This document shows, one piece after another, positions 44,666 to 53,331 of a stretch of 64,000 nucleotides of DNA. Position 1 is the stretch's first letter. Each line of letters begins with the position of its first letter. The notes under the pieces were generated by a model. That model saw only the letters and a list, made by a program, of their open reading frames with translations, ran no database searches and was not told where the DNA came from. This DNA comes from Thermalbibacter longus (GTDB lineage Bacteria; Chloroflexota; Chloroflexia; Thermomicrobiales; Thermomicrobiaceae), in contig NZ_JAMSLR010000003.1 in NCBI RefSeq assembly GCF_023806485.1, positions 62,001-126,000 of the forward strand, given 5' to 3'. A program made the translations under genes and the position numbers.

Positions 44666-46285
44666 CTACTCCGGGCAGCCGCTCGCGCCCCAGCGCAGCA
44701 CCCGGCCAGGCCGGGCGCCAGTGTGGTGTCCCTCGGCTACCACCGGCACGCCGTTGACGATGACCCACTCGATCCCGGCCGGATACCGGTGTGGCTCGGC
44801 CCAGGTCGCCGTCTCGGCCACGCTGTCCGGGTCGAAGACGACGACATCGGCCTTGAACCCGGCCACGATCCGGCCGCGATCTTTGAGTCCCAGCCGGTGG
44901 GCCGGGAGCCCAGTCATCTTGCGGATGGCCTCGGGCAAGCTCAGCACGCGCTCCTCGCGCACGTAGTGGCCCAGCACGCGCGGGTAGGTGCCGTAGGAGC
45001 GCGGGTGCGGCTTGCCGCGCGCCAGGGGCCCGTCGGCTGCGAGCGAGGAGCCATCCGAGCCGACCATCACCAGCGGGTGGCGCATGATCTCGCGCACATC
45101 GTCCTCGCTCATCGCAAAGCGGATGATCGCGACGTCACCGTTGGCCTCCTCGAGGAGCCGCAGCACCGCTTCCTCCGGCTCGACGCCCTGCTCCTCGGCG
45201 ATCGCCGCGATCGACCTCCCCTCCCAGCTCGGGTTGGGAGCGAAGGAGGCGACGACGATATCCTCGAAGGTGCAGCCACGCATCAGCGGGTTCGGCCAGT
45301 CGGGTGCGCCCTCGGTGATCTGGCGCCGGATCAGCGCTCGCTGCTCGGCATCGGCGAGCCGCCCGAGCATCGCCCCGGTGCCGCCGCTGAGCGCCCAGGG
45401 TGGCAGCACCGCGGTCAGCGTGGTGCTGCTGGCGACATAGGGGTACTGGTCGGCCATCACGTCCACGCCGTCGGCGCGGGCGCGCTCGATCAGCGAGAGC
45501 AGTTCCGGCCCGCGACCCCAGTTGTTGCGCCCGGTCGCCTTGAGGTGGGAAACCTGCACCGGCACCCCGGCTCGCCGGCCGACCTCGATCGCCTCAGCGA
45601 CCGCCTGGGCCACGGTGTCGCCCTCGCCGCGGACGTGGCTGGTATACAGCCGCCCGTACTCGCGCAGTACTTGCGCCAGGGCCACGATCTCGTCGGTGTC
45701 GGCGTACATGCTCGGCGCGTAGATGAGCCCGGTCGAGAGCCCGAGCGCCCCCTGCTCCAGCTCCCGCCGCAGCAGCTCCTGCAACGCCCGCAGCTCGCCC
45801 CCACTCGGCGGCCGCTGTTCCGACCCCATCACCGCCGCGCGCAGCGTGCCATGCCCGACTAAAAACGCGACGTTCAGCGCGACCCCGCGTTCCTCCAGCT
45901 TCGCCATCACGTCGCCGGTCGACTGCCAGCGCCAGCGCTGCAGCTCGTCGTCGGGCGGCGCCAGCCTGCGCAGTCTCTGCCCTACCGCGGCCGTCCACGG
46001 CCCCGGCGAGGTGCCGCAGTTGCCCACGACCTCCAGCGTGACGCCCTGCATTACCTTGCTCATGGCGCGGCCATCGACGAGCAGCGGCAGCTCGGAGTGG
46101 GTGTGGATGTCGATGAACCCCGGCGCGACGACCCTGCCGCGCGCCTGGATCACCCGGCGGGCCGGGGCTTCGCCGAGCTGCCCGATAGCCGCGATCCGAT
46201 CCCGCTCGATCGCCACATCGGCCTGGAATCCGGCACGGCCGCTGCCGTCGAGCACCTCACCACCCCGGATCAGCAGGTCGTACAC
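44666..46285 (-). CDS. N-acyl-D-amino-acid deacylase (D-aminoacylase), amidohydrolase superfamily
   Basis: 539 residues. GFIDIHTHSELPLLVDG near residue 57 holds the HxH metal site. VVGNCGTSPGP (the metal-bridging Cys), YTSHVRGEGDTV, VSHLKATGRNNWG and VGSDGSSLAADG match D-aminoacylases. The enzyme frees D-amino acids from N-acyl forms. It is separated from HAD and ADP-ribosylglycohydrolase genes on the same strand by 188 bp. Its stop lies 212 bp from that of the convergent potD, and no clear terminator was seen between them. Confidence 0.9.
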   Translation of the reverse strand: MYDLLIRGGEVLDGSGRAGFQADVAIERDRIAAIGQLGEAPARRVIQARGRVVAPGFIDIHTHSELPLLVDGRAMSKVMQGVTLEVVGNCGTSPGPWTAAVGQRLRRLAPPDDELQRWRWQSTGDVMAKLEERGVALNVAFLVGHGTLRAAVMGSEQRPPSGGELRALQELLRRELEQGALGLSTGLIYAPSMYADTDEIVALAQVLREYGRLYTSHVRGEGDTVAQAVAEAIEVGRRAGVPVQVSHLKATGRNNWGRGPELLSLIERARADGVDVMADQYPYVASSTTLTAVLPPWALSGGTGAMLGRLADAEQRALIRRQITEGAPDWPNPLMRGCTFEDIVVASFAPNPSWEGRSIAAIAEEQGVEPEEAVLRLLEEANGDVAIIRFAMSEDDVREIMRHPLVMVGSDGSSLAADGPLARGKPHPRSYGTYPRVLGHYVREERVLSLPEAIRKMTGLPAHRLGLKDRGRIVAGFKADVVVFDPDSVAETATWAEPHRYPAGIEWVIVNGVPVVAEGHHTGARPGRVLRWGASGCPE

Positions 46286-46473
46286 GCGTGTTCCCTCCCC
46301 TCTCCTGATCGGCTCACTCGCGCCCTGTACTCAGCTCTCCTTCGTCCCCGCTCCTGGCTTCCGCGGTCGTCTCCCCGTGATTCTGCAACCCGCCCGAGTC
46401 GCGAAACCTTCCCGATGGGACGTCTCGAAAGCAGAGGCGAATCGCAACTCGCCTCTGCAGCGACCGCGATCGA

Positions 46474-47163
46474 TCATTCGGGCCTGATGTCCCCCATCCA
46501 GCCCTGTGCCTCCAGCCAGGGCAACACCTCGCACAGCGAGGGGAGGATCGCGTCTGCTTCCTCCAGCCCGGGTAGTGACCGCGTGTGCTCGTTGGGGATG
46601 GCAAGGCAGCGCAGACCGGCCGCTCGGGCTGCCCGTACGCCGAGCGGAGCGTCTTCGAGCGCCAGGCAGGCTTCCGGCGGCAAGCCCAACCGGTCTACCG
46701 CTAGCCGGTAGCAGTCCGGCGCCGGCTTGCCTCGTTCGACATCCTCGGCCGTGACCACGACGGAGAACGCGCTGGCCAGCCCGATCTCGACGAGCGCCCG
46801 CTCAACGTAGTGCCGGTGGCCGGAGGTGGCCAGCCCGAGCGGCACCCCGCGCTCGGCCAGCTCCGTGACCAGTTCCCGCGCGCCCGGCATCGCTCGTAGC
46901 TGACCGGCGAGCGAGTCGAGAAAGATCGCGTCGCGCTCCGCAAGCACCTGCTCCAGCGTGAGCGACAGGCCCAACCGCTCGATCACCAGCCGGGCCGAGT
47001 CGCGCAGCCGCAGCCCGAACAGCTCGTTCAGTAGCCCCTCGTCGAGCCGCTTGCCGTGGCCGGCCAGGAACGCCTGCCACGCGGCGATCTGAAGCGGCTC
47101 GCTATCGACCAGCAGGCCATCGAGGTCGAAGACGACTCCCCGAACCGCGATCGCTGGCTCCAT
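46474..47163 (-). CDS. HAD-superfamily phosphatase (beta-phosphoglucomutase-like)
   Basis: 229 residues. HAD motifs: FDLDGLLVDSEP (nucleophile Asp), LATSGHRHYVERAL, RGKPAPDCYRLA, LEDAPLGVRAARAAG. The helical cap between motifs 1 and 2 places it among phosphoglycolate phosphatase/beta-phosphoglucomutase-like enzymes; the substrate is unknown. Its start overlaps the stop of the ADP-ribosylglycohydrolase gene by 1 bp, so the two are coupled. Confidence 0.88.
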   Translation of the reverse strand: MEPAIAVRGVVFDLDGLLVDSEPLQIAAWQAFLAGHGKRLDEGLLNELFGLRLRDSARLVIERLGLSLTLEQVLAERDAIFLDSLAGQLRAMPGARELVTELAERGVPLGLATSGHRHYVERALVEIGLASAFSVVVTAEDVERGKPAPDCYRLAVDRLGLPPEACLALEDAPLGVRAARAAGLRCLAIPNEHTRSLPGLEEADAILPSLCEVLPWLEAQGWMGDIRPE

Positions 47164-48281
47164 CAGCGCCTCCGCAGCCGGAGGTAGAGCCCGGCCCGGC
47201 GCTGGGCCGTCTGGAAGAGCCCCGGCGCGGCGACCAGCAGGTACATCCGTCCCTCCAGGCCATCGACCAGTTCGGCCGGGATCGCCTGGGCACCCAGGTA
47301 GGCGCCCGCCAGCGCGCCGGTCATCGCGGCGATCGAGTCGGTATCCCCGCCGGCGTTGACCGCGGTGAGCACCGCGGCGGCGAAGTCGTCCGGGTGTGCT
47401 GCGAAGCAGTAGAAGGCGGCGGCCACGGCTTCGGCGACGTACGACGACGTGCCGATCTCTCGGAGGTTGGCGAGGTCGCGTTCCGGCTGGCCGCCGTGCG
47501 CGGCCAGCGAGGCGGCCAGCCGCAGGCGACGGGCGACCGCGTCCTCGTCGATGAAGTGCAGCACGTCCTCGATCAGCATCTCCGGCGGGACTTCGGCCGC
47601 CACCAGCAGGCGCACCGCGTAGGCCACGGCCAGCGCCCCGTTGATCGCGGCTGGGTCGCTGTGCGTGATCAGGCAGGCGCGCAGGACGTCGCGGGTGAAG
47701 ACCTCCGGGTTGAAGCGGCCGAGCGCGTGCACTAGCCCGATAGGGGCGACCCGTGAGGCCGCCGAGCAGTTCGGCCGCTCCTCGCCGCCGATCCCCTGCT
47801 GGAAGTCGTCGGACTCGGCGGCCCGCTCGAGGGCGCGGCGGCTGGTCGGATCGAGGAAGTGCCCGCTGTCGCTCTGGAGGACGCGCAGGAAGCGATAGCC
47901 GGCCGCCTCGGGATCGACGAAGCCGTGGGCACCGATCAGGCTCTCGACGAGGCAGAGCGCTAGCTCGGTGTCGTCAGTGAACTCCCCGGCCGGCGTCTCC
48001 ACCTGGCCATCGGGGCCGAGACGCGGCAGGTAGCGATCGATCCAGCCGTACTGCTCGCGGATGCGCTCCGGCGCCCAGCCTTCGACCGGCATACCGAGCG
48101 CGTCCCCGATCGCCAGGCCGAGCAGGCAGCCCAGGAAGCGTGCTTGGAGCTCGTGCTCGTCGCGGAAGCGTTCCAACGCTCGATCCTCCCGTGACGCCGC
48201 CCCGCGTATCGCTCGGAGGCTCGCCTCGCCGTGCGCCGGCGCGACAGCGAACGTCATCTCAGGCGAAACGCCGGTCGACAT
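47163..48281 (-). CDS. ADP-ribosylglycohydrolase family protein
   Basis: 372 residues. The metal-binding motifs of the DraG/ARH family are visible: CLLGLAIGDALGMPVEG near 52, GEFTDDTELALCL near 100, and AGGDTDSIAAMTGALAG near 315. It removes ADP-ribose from proteins or small molecules. The first 45 residues precede the family core and could be non-native; an ATG at codon 9 is an alternative start. Paired with a HAD phosphatase, it may release and process ADP-ribose; that is an inference. Confidence 0.88.
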   Translation of the reverse strand: MSTGVSPEMTFAVAPAHGEASLRAIRGAASREDRALERFRDEHELQARFLGCLLGLAIGDALGMPVEGWAPERIREQYGWIDRYLPRLGPDGQVETPAGEFTDDTELALCLVESLIGAHGFVDPEAAGYRFLRVLQSDSGHFLDPTSRRALERAAESDDFQQGIGGEERPNCSAASRVAPIGLVHALGRFNPEVFTRDVLRACLITHSDPAAINGALAVAYAVRLLVAAEVPPEMLIEDVLHFIDEDAVARRLRLAASLAAHGGQPERDLANLREIGTSSYVAEAVAAAFYCFAAHPDDFAAAVLTAVNAGGDTDSIAAMTGALAGAYLGAQAIPAELVDGLEGRMYLLVAAPGLFQTAQRRAGLYLRLRRR

Positions 48282-48466
48282 CTGCCTGCCACGGAAACCT
48301 GCGCCGGCTCGGCGACAGCGTCAGAGAAGTAAAGCACGGCGGATATCCGGCGGCAACGGCGGGTTGCGACCGACAGAAGGGGTGACGCGCTCTACCTGAC
48401 CATTAGGAGCAGGACTTTCGACTGCACAAGTACTACAATTGACTGTAATGCTCAGCCAGTACCCTT

Positions 48467-48485
48467 GCACCCGACGTTCGGGTGC
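48467..48485 (+). promoter_or_regulatory. Hairpin in the leader of the 114-residue coiled-coil gene
   Basis: A perfect 8-bp stem with a 3-nt loop (GCACCCGA, CGT, TCGGGTGC), about 50 bp upstream of the ATG. A TACAAT at 48434-48439 could be the -10 box. No T-run follows, so it would be a leader structure rather than a terminator. Confidence 0.35.
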
Positions 48486-48537
48486 TGGATACTCCACGGG
48501 CGTATGACGCTCCTCTGGAGCGGCGAAAGGATGAGCG

Positions 48538-48882
48538 ATGTATTTGATCGAGGCGTTGCAGCGAGTGCGCCAGCGACTGATCGAGAACCACGCTCGCCCG
48601 GAGACGATCCGGCTGGTGGATAGCGTGATGCAGACAGCCGAGCGGCAGGGCGGTGAGCAGGCGCAGGTGCGCTCCCAGCTCGAGCTCGTCCGTCGCCTGA
48701 TGCGTACTCCGGCCGCGAATGCCAACATCGGCATCTACGACGATCTGGCAGTCCTGGAGGAGCAGCTCACCCAGGCTGCCACCCAGGCTGCTGCCGCGCG
48801 GGCGGCTGAGGAGAGTCGCCCGCTACCCAAGCCGAAGAAGTACTACCGCCAGCTCAAGGAGAAGGACCAGCGCAAGTCCTGA
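48538..48882 (+). CDS. Small helical hypothetical protein
   Basis: 114 residues, predicted all-helical. The central part is rich in Glu, Gln and Ala (LAVLEEQLTQAATQAAAARA), likely coiled coil, followed by a basic C-terminal tail (PKPKKYYRQLKEKDQRKS). There is no membrane segment or signal peptide. The family is not recognised. It is followed after 42 bp by the dehydrogenase-like gene. Confidence 0.6.
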   Translation: MYLIEALQRVRQRLIENHARPETIRLVDSVMQTAERQGGEQAQVRSQLELVRRLMRTPAANANIGIYDDLAVLEEQLTQAATQAAAARAAEESRPLPKPKKYYRQLKEKDQRKS

Positions 48883-48924
48883 GACCAGTCGGCCGCGTGC
48901 AGGTGAAGCAGGGTGGGAGGGTAG

Positions 48925-49923
48925 ATGACGGTCTATCGCGTTGTCCAGTTCGGCCTGGGCCCGATCGGGCAGGAGATCGCGCGTCTCGCAGCGCGGCGGG
49001 AATCGTACGAGCTGGTCGGCGCTGTGGATATCGACCCCGGGAAGGTGGGACGCGACATTGGGGAGGTCATCGGGCTTGACCGCGCGCTCGGCGTGACAGT
49101 GCGCAGCGATGCTGAGCGGGTGCTCGCTGAGACGAAGCCCGATTGCGTGCTCCACTGCACTGGCTCGTACCTGCACCAGGTCTGGCCCCAGCTCGAGTTG
49201 ATCATCCGAAGCGGCTGCAACGTCGTATCGACCTGCGAGGAGTTGTCCTTCCCGGCTGCCCAGCACCCCGATCTCGCGCAGGAGCTCGACCGGCTGGCCC
49301 GAGAGCACGCGGTCACGGTGCTCGGCACGGGAGTGAACCCGGGCTACGTGATGGATGCCTTGCCGCTGTTCTTCAGCGGCATCGCTCAGTCAGTCACTGC
49401 AGTCCGGGTGCAGCGCGTGCAGAATGCGTCGACCCGGCGTCGCCCGCTCCAGGCCAAGATCGGCTCGGGCAAGACCGTCGAGGAATTCCGCGAGCTCGTA
49501 GCGGCCGGCACGGTGCGGCATGTCGGTCTGCAGGAGTCGGTCTACCTGATCGCTGCTGGGCTCGGCTGGGAGCTGGACGACTACCGCGAGTCGACGGAGC
49601 CGGTCATCGCCGAGCGACGGATTACGACCCAATACTTTACGGTGGAGCCAGGCTATGTCTGCGGCGTCGAGCAGCTCGGCCGGGGCTACGTCGGTGGCGA
49701 GGAGAAGATCACGCTTCACCTGCGCATGTATCTGGACGCCGATCCGGCCTACGATAAGATCCTGCTCGAGGGGCCGACGCCATTGGAGCTGGTCATCCCG
49801 GGCGGTCTCCAGGGAGATCGGGCGACGACCGCCATCGCGCTCAACGCGGTGCCGCGCGTGGTGGAGCATGCGCCGGGACTGGTGACGATGAAAGATCTGC
49901 CGATCGTGACCGCCCGCGCCTGA
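48925..49923 (+). CDS. Dihydrodipicolinate reductase-like NAD(P) oxidoreductase (2,4-diaminopentanoate dehydrogenase type)
   Basis: 332 residues. A Rossmann fold begins VVQFGLGPIGQEIARLAARR, followed by LVGAVDIDPGKVGRDIGEV, then VLHCTGSYLHQVWPQLELII and ELSFPAAQHPDLAQELDRLA. This layout fits the DapB-N/2,4-diaminopentanoate dehydrogenase group that oxidises amines, as in ornithine fermentation. No ornithine aminomutase or OrtAB genes are nearby, so the substrate is uncertain. GGGAGGGT precedes the ATG. Confidence 0.72.
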   Translation: MTVYRVVQFGLGPIGQEIARLAARRESYELVGAVDIDPGKVGRDIGEVIGLDRALGVTVRSDAERVLAETKPDCVLHCTGSYLHQVWPQLELIIRSGCNVVSTCEELSFPAAQHPDLAQELDRLAREHAVTVLGTGVNPGYVMDALPLFFSGIAQSVTAVRVQRVQNASTRRRPLQAKIGSGKTVEEFRELVAAGTVRHVGLQESVYLIAAGLGWELDDYRESTEPVIAERRITTQYFTVEPGYVCGVEQLGRGYVGGEEKITLHLRMYLDADPAYDKILLEGPTPLELVIPGGLQGDRATTAIALNAVPRVVEHAPGLVTMKDLPIVTARA

Positions 49924-50033
49924 GCTTACGCAGAGGTCACTCAGGGGAGGCGAAGGGGGTGAGCGTGGGTGCCCAGTGGTGGCACACAACAGAAGAGCCA
50001 GATGACCATATCTGGAGGAAGTCAGGGTTACAG

Positions 50034-50675
50034 ATGATTCAGCCTGAAAAGCTCGATCGCGTCGCCGTCTTCTTCGACATGTCCAACCTCTACTTCACTG
50101 CGCGCGACCTAGGCGTGCGGATCGACTACACCAAGCTGCTCGAATTCCTGGTAGCCGGACGTCGTCTCTACTGCGCGTACGCGTATGTGGCGCTCTCTGG
50201 AGACGACAGCACCGCGGTGCCGTTCCTGACCTGGCTGCGGCGTAACGGGTTTCGGGTCGTGACCAAATCGCTCAAGCGTCTGCCCGATGGCTCGCTCAAG
50301 GGCGATCTGGATCTCGAGCTGGCGGTCGATCTCTTGACGCAGGCGCCGCACTTCGACGTGGCCGTGCTGGTCAGCGGGGACGGCGACTTCACGTACCTGG
50401 TCGAGAGCGCTCAACGTCTGGGCCTGCGCGTCGAGGTCGCCTCGACACCGCGCAACACGTCGGTCGAGTTGATGGAGGCTGCCGACCGCTACATCGACCT
50501 CGAGGCGAACCTCCGTCACTTCAGCCAGCCGCGGCCGGCCGGCTATTCGGAGTGGTCGCGCAACACTGGCACCGGCCGGCTCGACCCCGAGGCCTGGCGA
50601 TACCGGCCGGCGACGCAGCGCTTCGATTTGCCCGCGGAGGAAGAAGAGGAAGAGCCGCATGAGCCTGATCGGTGA
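50034..50675 (+). CDS. NYN-domain protein (LabA/DUF88, PIN-like nuclease fold)
   Basis: 213 residues. VAVFFDMSNLYFTARDLG, the central KGDLDLELAVDLL and VAVLVSGDGDFTYLVESAQR carry the conserved aspartates of NYN-type RNase domains. The acidic C-terminus ends in a Glu run. The ATG at 50034 fits the domain start. An in-frame GTG at 49959 with GAAGGGGG upstream would add 25 residues of atypical codon use. It overlaps the M20 peptidase start by 17 bp. RNA processing is the likely activity; the target is unknown. Confidence 0.8.
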   Translation: MIQPEKLDRVAVFFDMSNLYFTARDLGVRIDYTKLLEFLVAGRRLYCAYAYVALSGDDSTAVPFLTWLRRNGFRVVTKSLKRLPDGSLKGDLDLELAVDLLTQAPHFDVAVLVSGDGDFTYLVESAQRLGLRVEVASTPRNTSVELMEAADRYIDLEANLRHFSQPRPAGYSEWSRNTGTGRLDPEAWRYRPATQRFDLPAEEEEEEPHEPDR

Positions 50676-51792
50676 GATGGCGCGCCGGCGCGAGGCGCTG
50701 CTCGAGATCCTGCGAGAGATCGTTACCCTCGAGTCGCCCAGCACCGACAAAGCGGCCGTTGACCGGCTGGCTCGCCTCCTGCAGGAACGCTGCCGCGAGC
50801 TCGGCGCCGAGGTGGACGTCTACCCCCAGGCAGAGTACGGCGATCTCACGGTCGCCTCCTGGCCCGCCCGCGGGCGAGATGCCGAGCCACTGCTGGTCAT
50901 GACCCATATCGATACGGTCTGGCCGCTCGGCACGATCGAGCGTCGGCCGTTCGTGGTCGAAGACGACGTGGCCCGTGGCCCCGGTGTCTTCGATATGAAA
51001 GCCAGCGTGGCCATGATGCTGGAAGCGGTACGCTGGCTCGAGGAGCAGGGTCTCGAACACCGAGCGATCCGCTGGCTGATCAATACGGAGGAGGAGGTCG
51101 GTAGCCCGGTCTCCCGGCCGTTGATCGAGGAGCTGGCGCGGCAGAGCGGCTACGTGCTCTGCCTGGAGCCGCCGGTTCCCCCGATGGGCGCGCTGAAGAC
51201 CTCGCGCAAGGGGGTCGGCATCTTCACGGTGCGCATTCGAGGGCGGGCGGCCCATGCCGGGGCTGATCCGGAGAAGGGGATCAGCGCGATCCAGGAGCTC
51301 GCCAATCAGATCCACTACCTGCATAGCCTCACCGACTTCAGCCTGGGCACGACGGTCAACGTGGGCGTGGTCGGCGGTGGGACACGCCCCAATGTCGTCG
51401 CGGAGGAGGCGTGGGCACGGGTCGACCTGCGTGTATCGACCATGGCGGAGGCCGAGCGAGCCGTCGCGGCGATCCTCGGGAGCCGGCCCTGGCTCCCTGG
51501 GGCGGAGGTCACTGTCGAGGGCGGGCTCAACCGGCCGCCGATGGAGCGCACCCCGAGCATCGTCGCCGCCTTCGAGCGCGCTCGCGAGATTGGCCGGCAG
51601 ATCGGCCTGGAGTTGACTGAGGCCGCGACCGGTGGTGCCAGCGACGGGAACTTCACAGCCGCGCTGGGTGTGCCGACGATCGATGGGCTGGGCTGTCCCG
51701 GGGACGGCGGCCACGCTGAGCACGAGCACATTCGGGTCAGCGGGCTGATCGAGCGGACCGCTCTGCTGATCGCGCTCTTGCACGAGCTCTAG
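50659..51792 (+). CDS. M20-family metallopeptidase (carboxypeptidase G2/ArgE-like)
   Basis: 377 residues. The zinc-site motifs MTHIDTVWP, GPGVFDMKASVAMM, INTEEEVGS and the terminal HAEHEHIRVS are present, with the lid/dimerisation domain in between (GRAAHAGADPEKGISA). It is closest to glutamate carboxypeptidase-type M20 enzymes. Cytosolic (no signal peptide), it probably trims peptides or N-acyl amino acids. It starts inside the NYN gene and is followed 47 bp later by the aminotransferase. Confidence 0.88.
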   Translation: MSLIGEMARRREALLEILREIVTLESPSTDKAAVDRLARLLQERCRELGAEVDVYPQAEYGDLTVASWPARGRDAEPLLVMTHIDTVWPLGTIERRPFVVEDDVARGPGVFDMKASVAMMLEAVRWLEEQGLEHRAIRWLINTEEEVGSPVSRPLIEELARQSGYVLCLEPPVPPMGALKTSRKGVGIFTVRIRGRAAHAGADPEKGISAIQELANQIHYLHSLTDFSLGTTVNVGVVGGGTRPNVVAEEAWARVDLRVSTMAEAERAVAAILGSRPWLPGAEVTVEGGLNRPPMERTPSIVAAFERAREIGRQIGLELTEAATGGASDGNFTAALGVPTIDGLGCPGDGGHAEHEHIRVSGLIERTALLIALLHEL

Positions 51793-51839
51793 CAGCATCC
51801 GCGGATGCCAGATCGACAGGGTCAGGAAGGAGAGGTGCG

Positions 51840-53120
51840 ATGGCGGCAACGGAGTTGAACCCCCAGGAGATCATCCCGCGCGTCCTCACTCGCTACTCGC
51901 CGGTCGTGGTCGACCGTGCAGAGGGGCTGTACCTCTGGGACATCCACGGCGAGCGGTGGGCGGATTTCACATCCGGGATCGCGGTGGTCAACACCGGGCA
52001 CTGTCATCCCAAGGTCGTCGCCGCCATCCGCGAGCAGGCCGGCAAGATCATCCACGCCCAGGCTAACATCCTGGCGCACGAGCCGATGATGCGGCTGGCC
52101 CAGGCGATCACGGCGACGATGCCGCCGAAGCTGAACCAGGTCTTCTTCAGCAACTCGGGCGCCGAGGCGGTCGAAGGGGCCGTCAAGCTGGCTAAGGCCG
52201 CCACCGGCCGCCCGGCGATCATCGCCTTCCGGGGCGCGTTCCACGGGCGCACGCACCTGGCCATGGCGCTCACCAGCTCGCGGGTGAAGGTGCGTGGCCA
52301 CTACGAGCCGCTGGTGCCCTCGATCTACTACGCCCCCTACCCCTACCCGTTCCGCAACCCCTACGGGGTGCCGCCGGACGAGGTCGACCTCGTCTGCCTG
52401 GCCGAGCTGGAGCGCCTCTTCGAGACGATGGTGATGCCGGACGACGTGGCAGCCATCATCGTGGAGCCGATGCTCGGCGAGGGGGGCTACATCCTGCCGC
52501 CCAAGCGCTTCCTCCAGAATCTGCGCCGGCTGTGCGACCAGTACGGGATCCTGCTGATCGCCGACGAGATCCAGACTGGGGTGGGCCGCACCGGCCGGAT
52601 GTGGGCGTTCGAGCACTTCGAGATCGTGCCCGACATCGTCACCGTGGCGAAGGGGATCGCCTCCGGCCTGCCGCTCTCGGCGGTCGTCGCCAACCGCGAG
52701 TTGATGGACAAGTGGGCGCCCGGTGCGCACGGCGGCACGTACGGCGGCAACGCCGTCGCCTGCGCCGCGGGCGTGGCGACCTTCGAGGTGATGCGCGAGG
52801 AGCGGCTGCCGGAGAACGCCGAGCGGGTCGGCAATTTCCTGATGGCCCAGCTCCGAGAGCTGCAGGACGAGTTCCCGGTGATCGGCGAGGTGCGCGGGTT
52901 GGGGCTGATGATCGGGGTCGAGTTCGTCAAGCCCGACCGCTCGCCCAACCCTGACGCGGTCAAGCGGGTGATCCAGCGTGCCCAGGAGTTGCGGACGCTG
53001 CTGATCACGGCAGGCGAGCATGACCAGGTCATCCGGGTGATCCCGCCGCTGATCATCAGCCAGCGCCAGGCCGAAGAGTTCCTCGATGTCTTCGCCGAGG
53101 CGGTGAAGAGCGCTTCCTGA
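51840..53120 (+). CDS. gabT: Class III aminotransferase (4-aminobutyrate transaminase-like)
   Basis: 426 residues. PLP-fold class III enzyme with FFSNSGAEAVEGAVKLAK, AFRGAFHGRTHLAMALT, LIADEIQTGVGRTGRMWAFE and the PLP lysine in TVAKGIASGLPLSAVV. The overall pattern fits GabT, acting on omega-amino acids such as GABA. With the upstream peptidase and the nearby polyamine importer, a role in amine catabolism is plausible, but the exact substrate is not proven. Confidence 0.85.
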   Translation: MAATELNPQEIIPRVLTRYSPVVVDRAEGLYLWDIHGERWADFTSGIAVVNTGHCHPKVVAAIREQAGKIIHAQANILAHEPMMRLAQAITATMPPKLNQVFFSNSGAEAVEGAVKLAKAATGRPAIIAFRGAFHGRTHLAMALTSSRVKVRGHYEPLVPSIYYAPYPYPFRNPYGVPPDEVDLVCLAELERLFETMVMPDDVAAIIVEPMLGEGGYILPPKRFLQNLRRLCDQYGILLIADEIQTGVGRTGRMWAFEHFEIVPDIVTVAKGIASGLPLSAVVANRELMDKWAPGAHGGTYGGNAVACAAGVATFEVMREERLPENAERVGNFLMAQLRELQDEFPVIGEVRGLGLMIGVEFVKPDRSPNPDAVKRVIQRAQELRTLLITAGEHDQVIRVIPPLIISQRQAEEFLDVFAEAVKSAS

Positions 53121-53200
53121 GCCAGTCGTGACTCTCCGTCCTAGCGAGCATGTAGCGCGGACTAGCTGGGGTTACGGTCATCATCGGGTTGCATCGAGGA

Positions 53201-53222
53201 GGGGCGAACGATCGTTCGCCCC
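53201..53222. repeat. 22-bp palindrome, dispersed-repeat relative
   Basis: GGGGCGAACGA and its exact complement. It shares the GGGGCGA/TCGCCCC arms of the palindromes at 23681 and 53235 but has a different centre. It sits between convergent genes, 12 bp from the next palindrome. Confidence 0.6.
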
Positions 53223-53234
53223 CTCTAGGACAGG

Positions 53235-53258
53235 AGGGGCGACCGGCCGGTCGCCCCT
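53235..53258. repeat. 24-bp palindrome, dispersed-repeat copy B
   Basis: AGGGGCGACCGG and its exact complement, identical over 24 bp to the palindrome at 23681-23708. It lies in the 211-bp gap between the convergent aminotransferase and membrane-anchored protein genes. Confidence 0.7.
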
Positions 53259-53331
53259 ACGGCAGGTCGCGTGCCTCGACATGCTCCCCACGCTGACCGC
53301 TGCTCCGCCCAGAGCAGGCGGGCGCTGGGCC

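Noticed and set aside
42888-44768. 626-codon open frame opposite potC/potD
   Set aside because: Antisense shadow; potC and potD are unambiguous.
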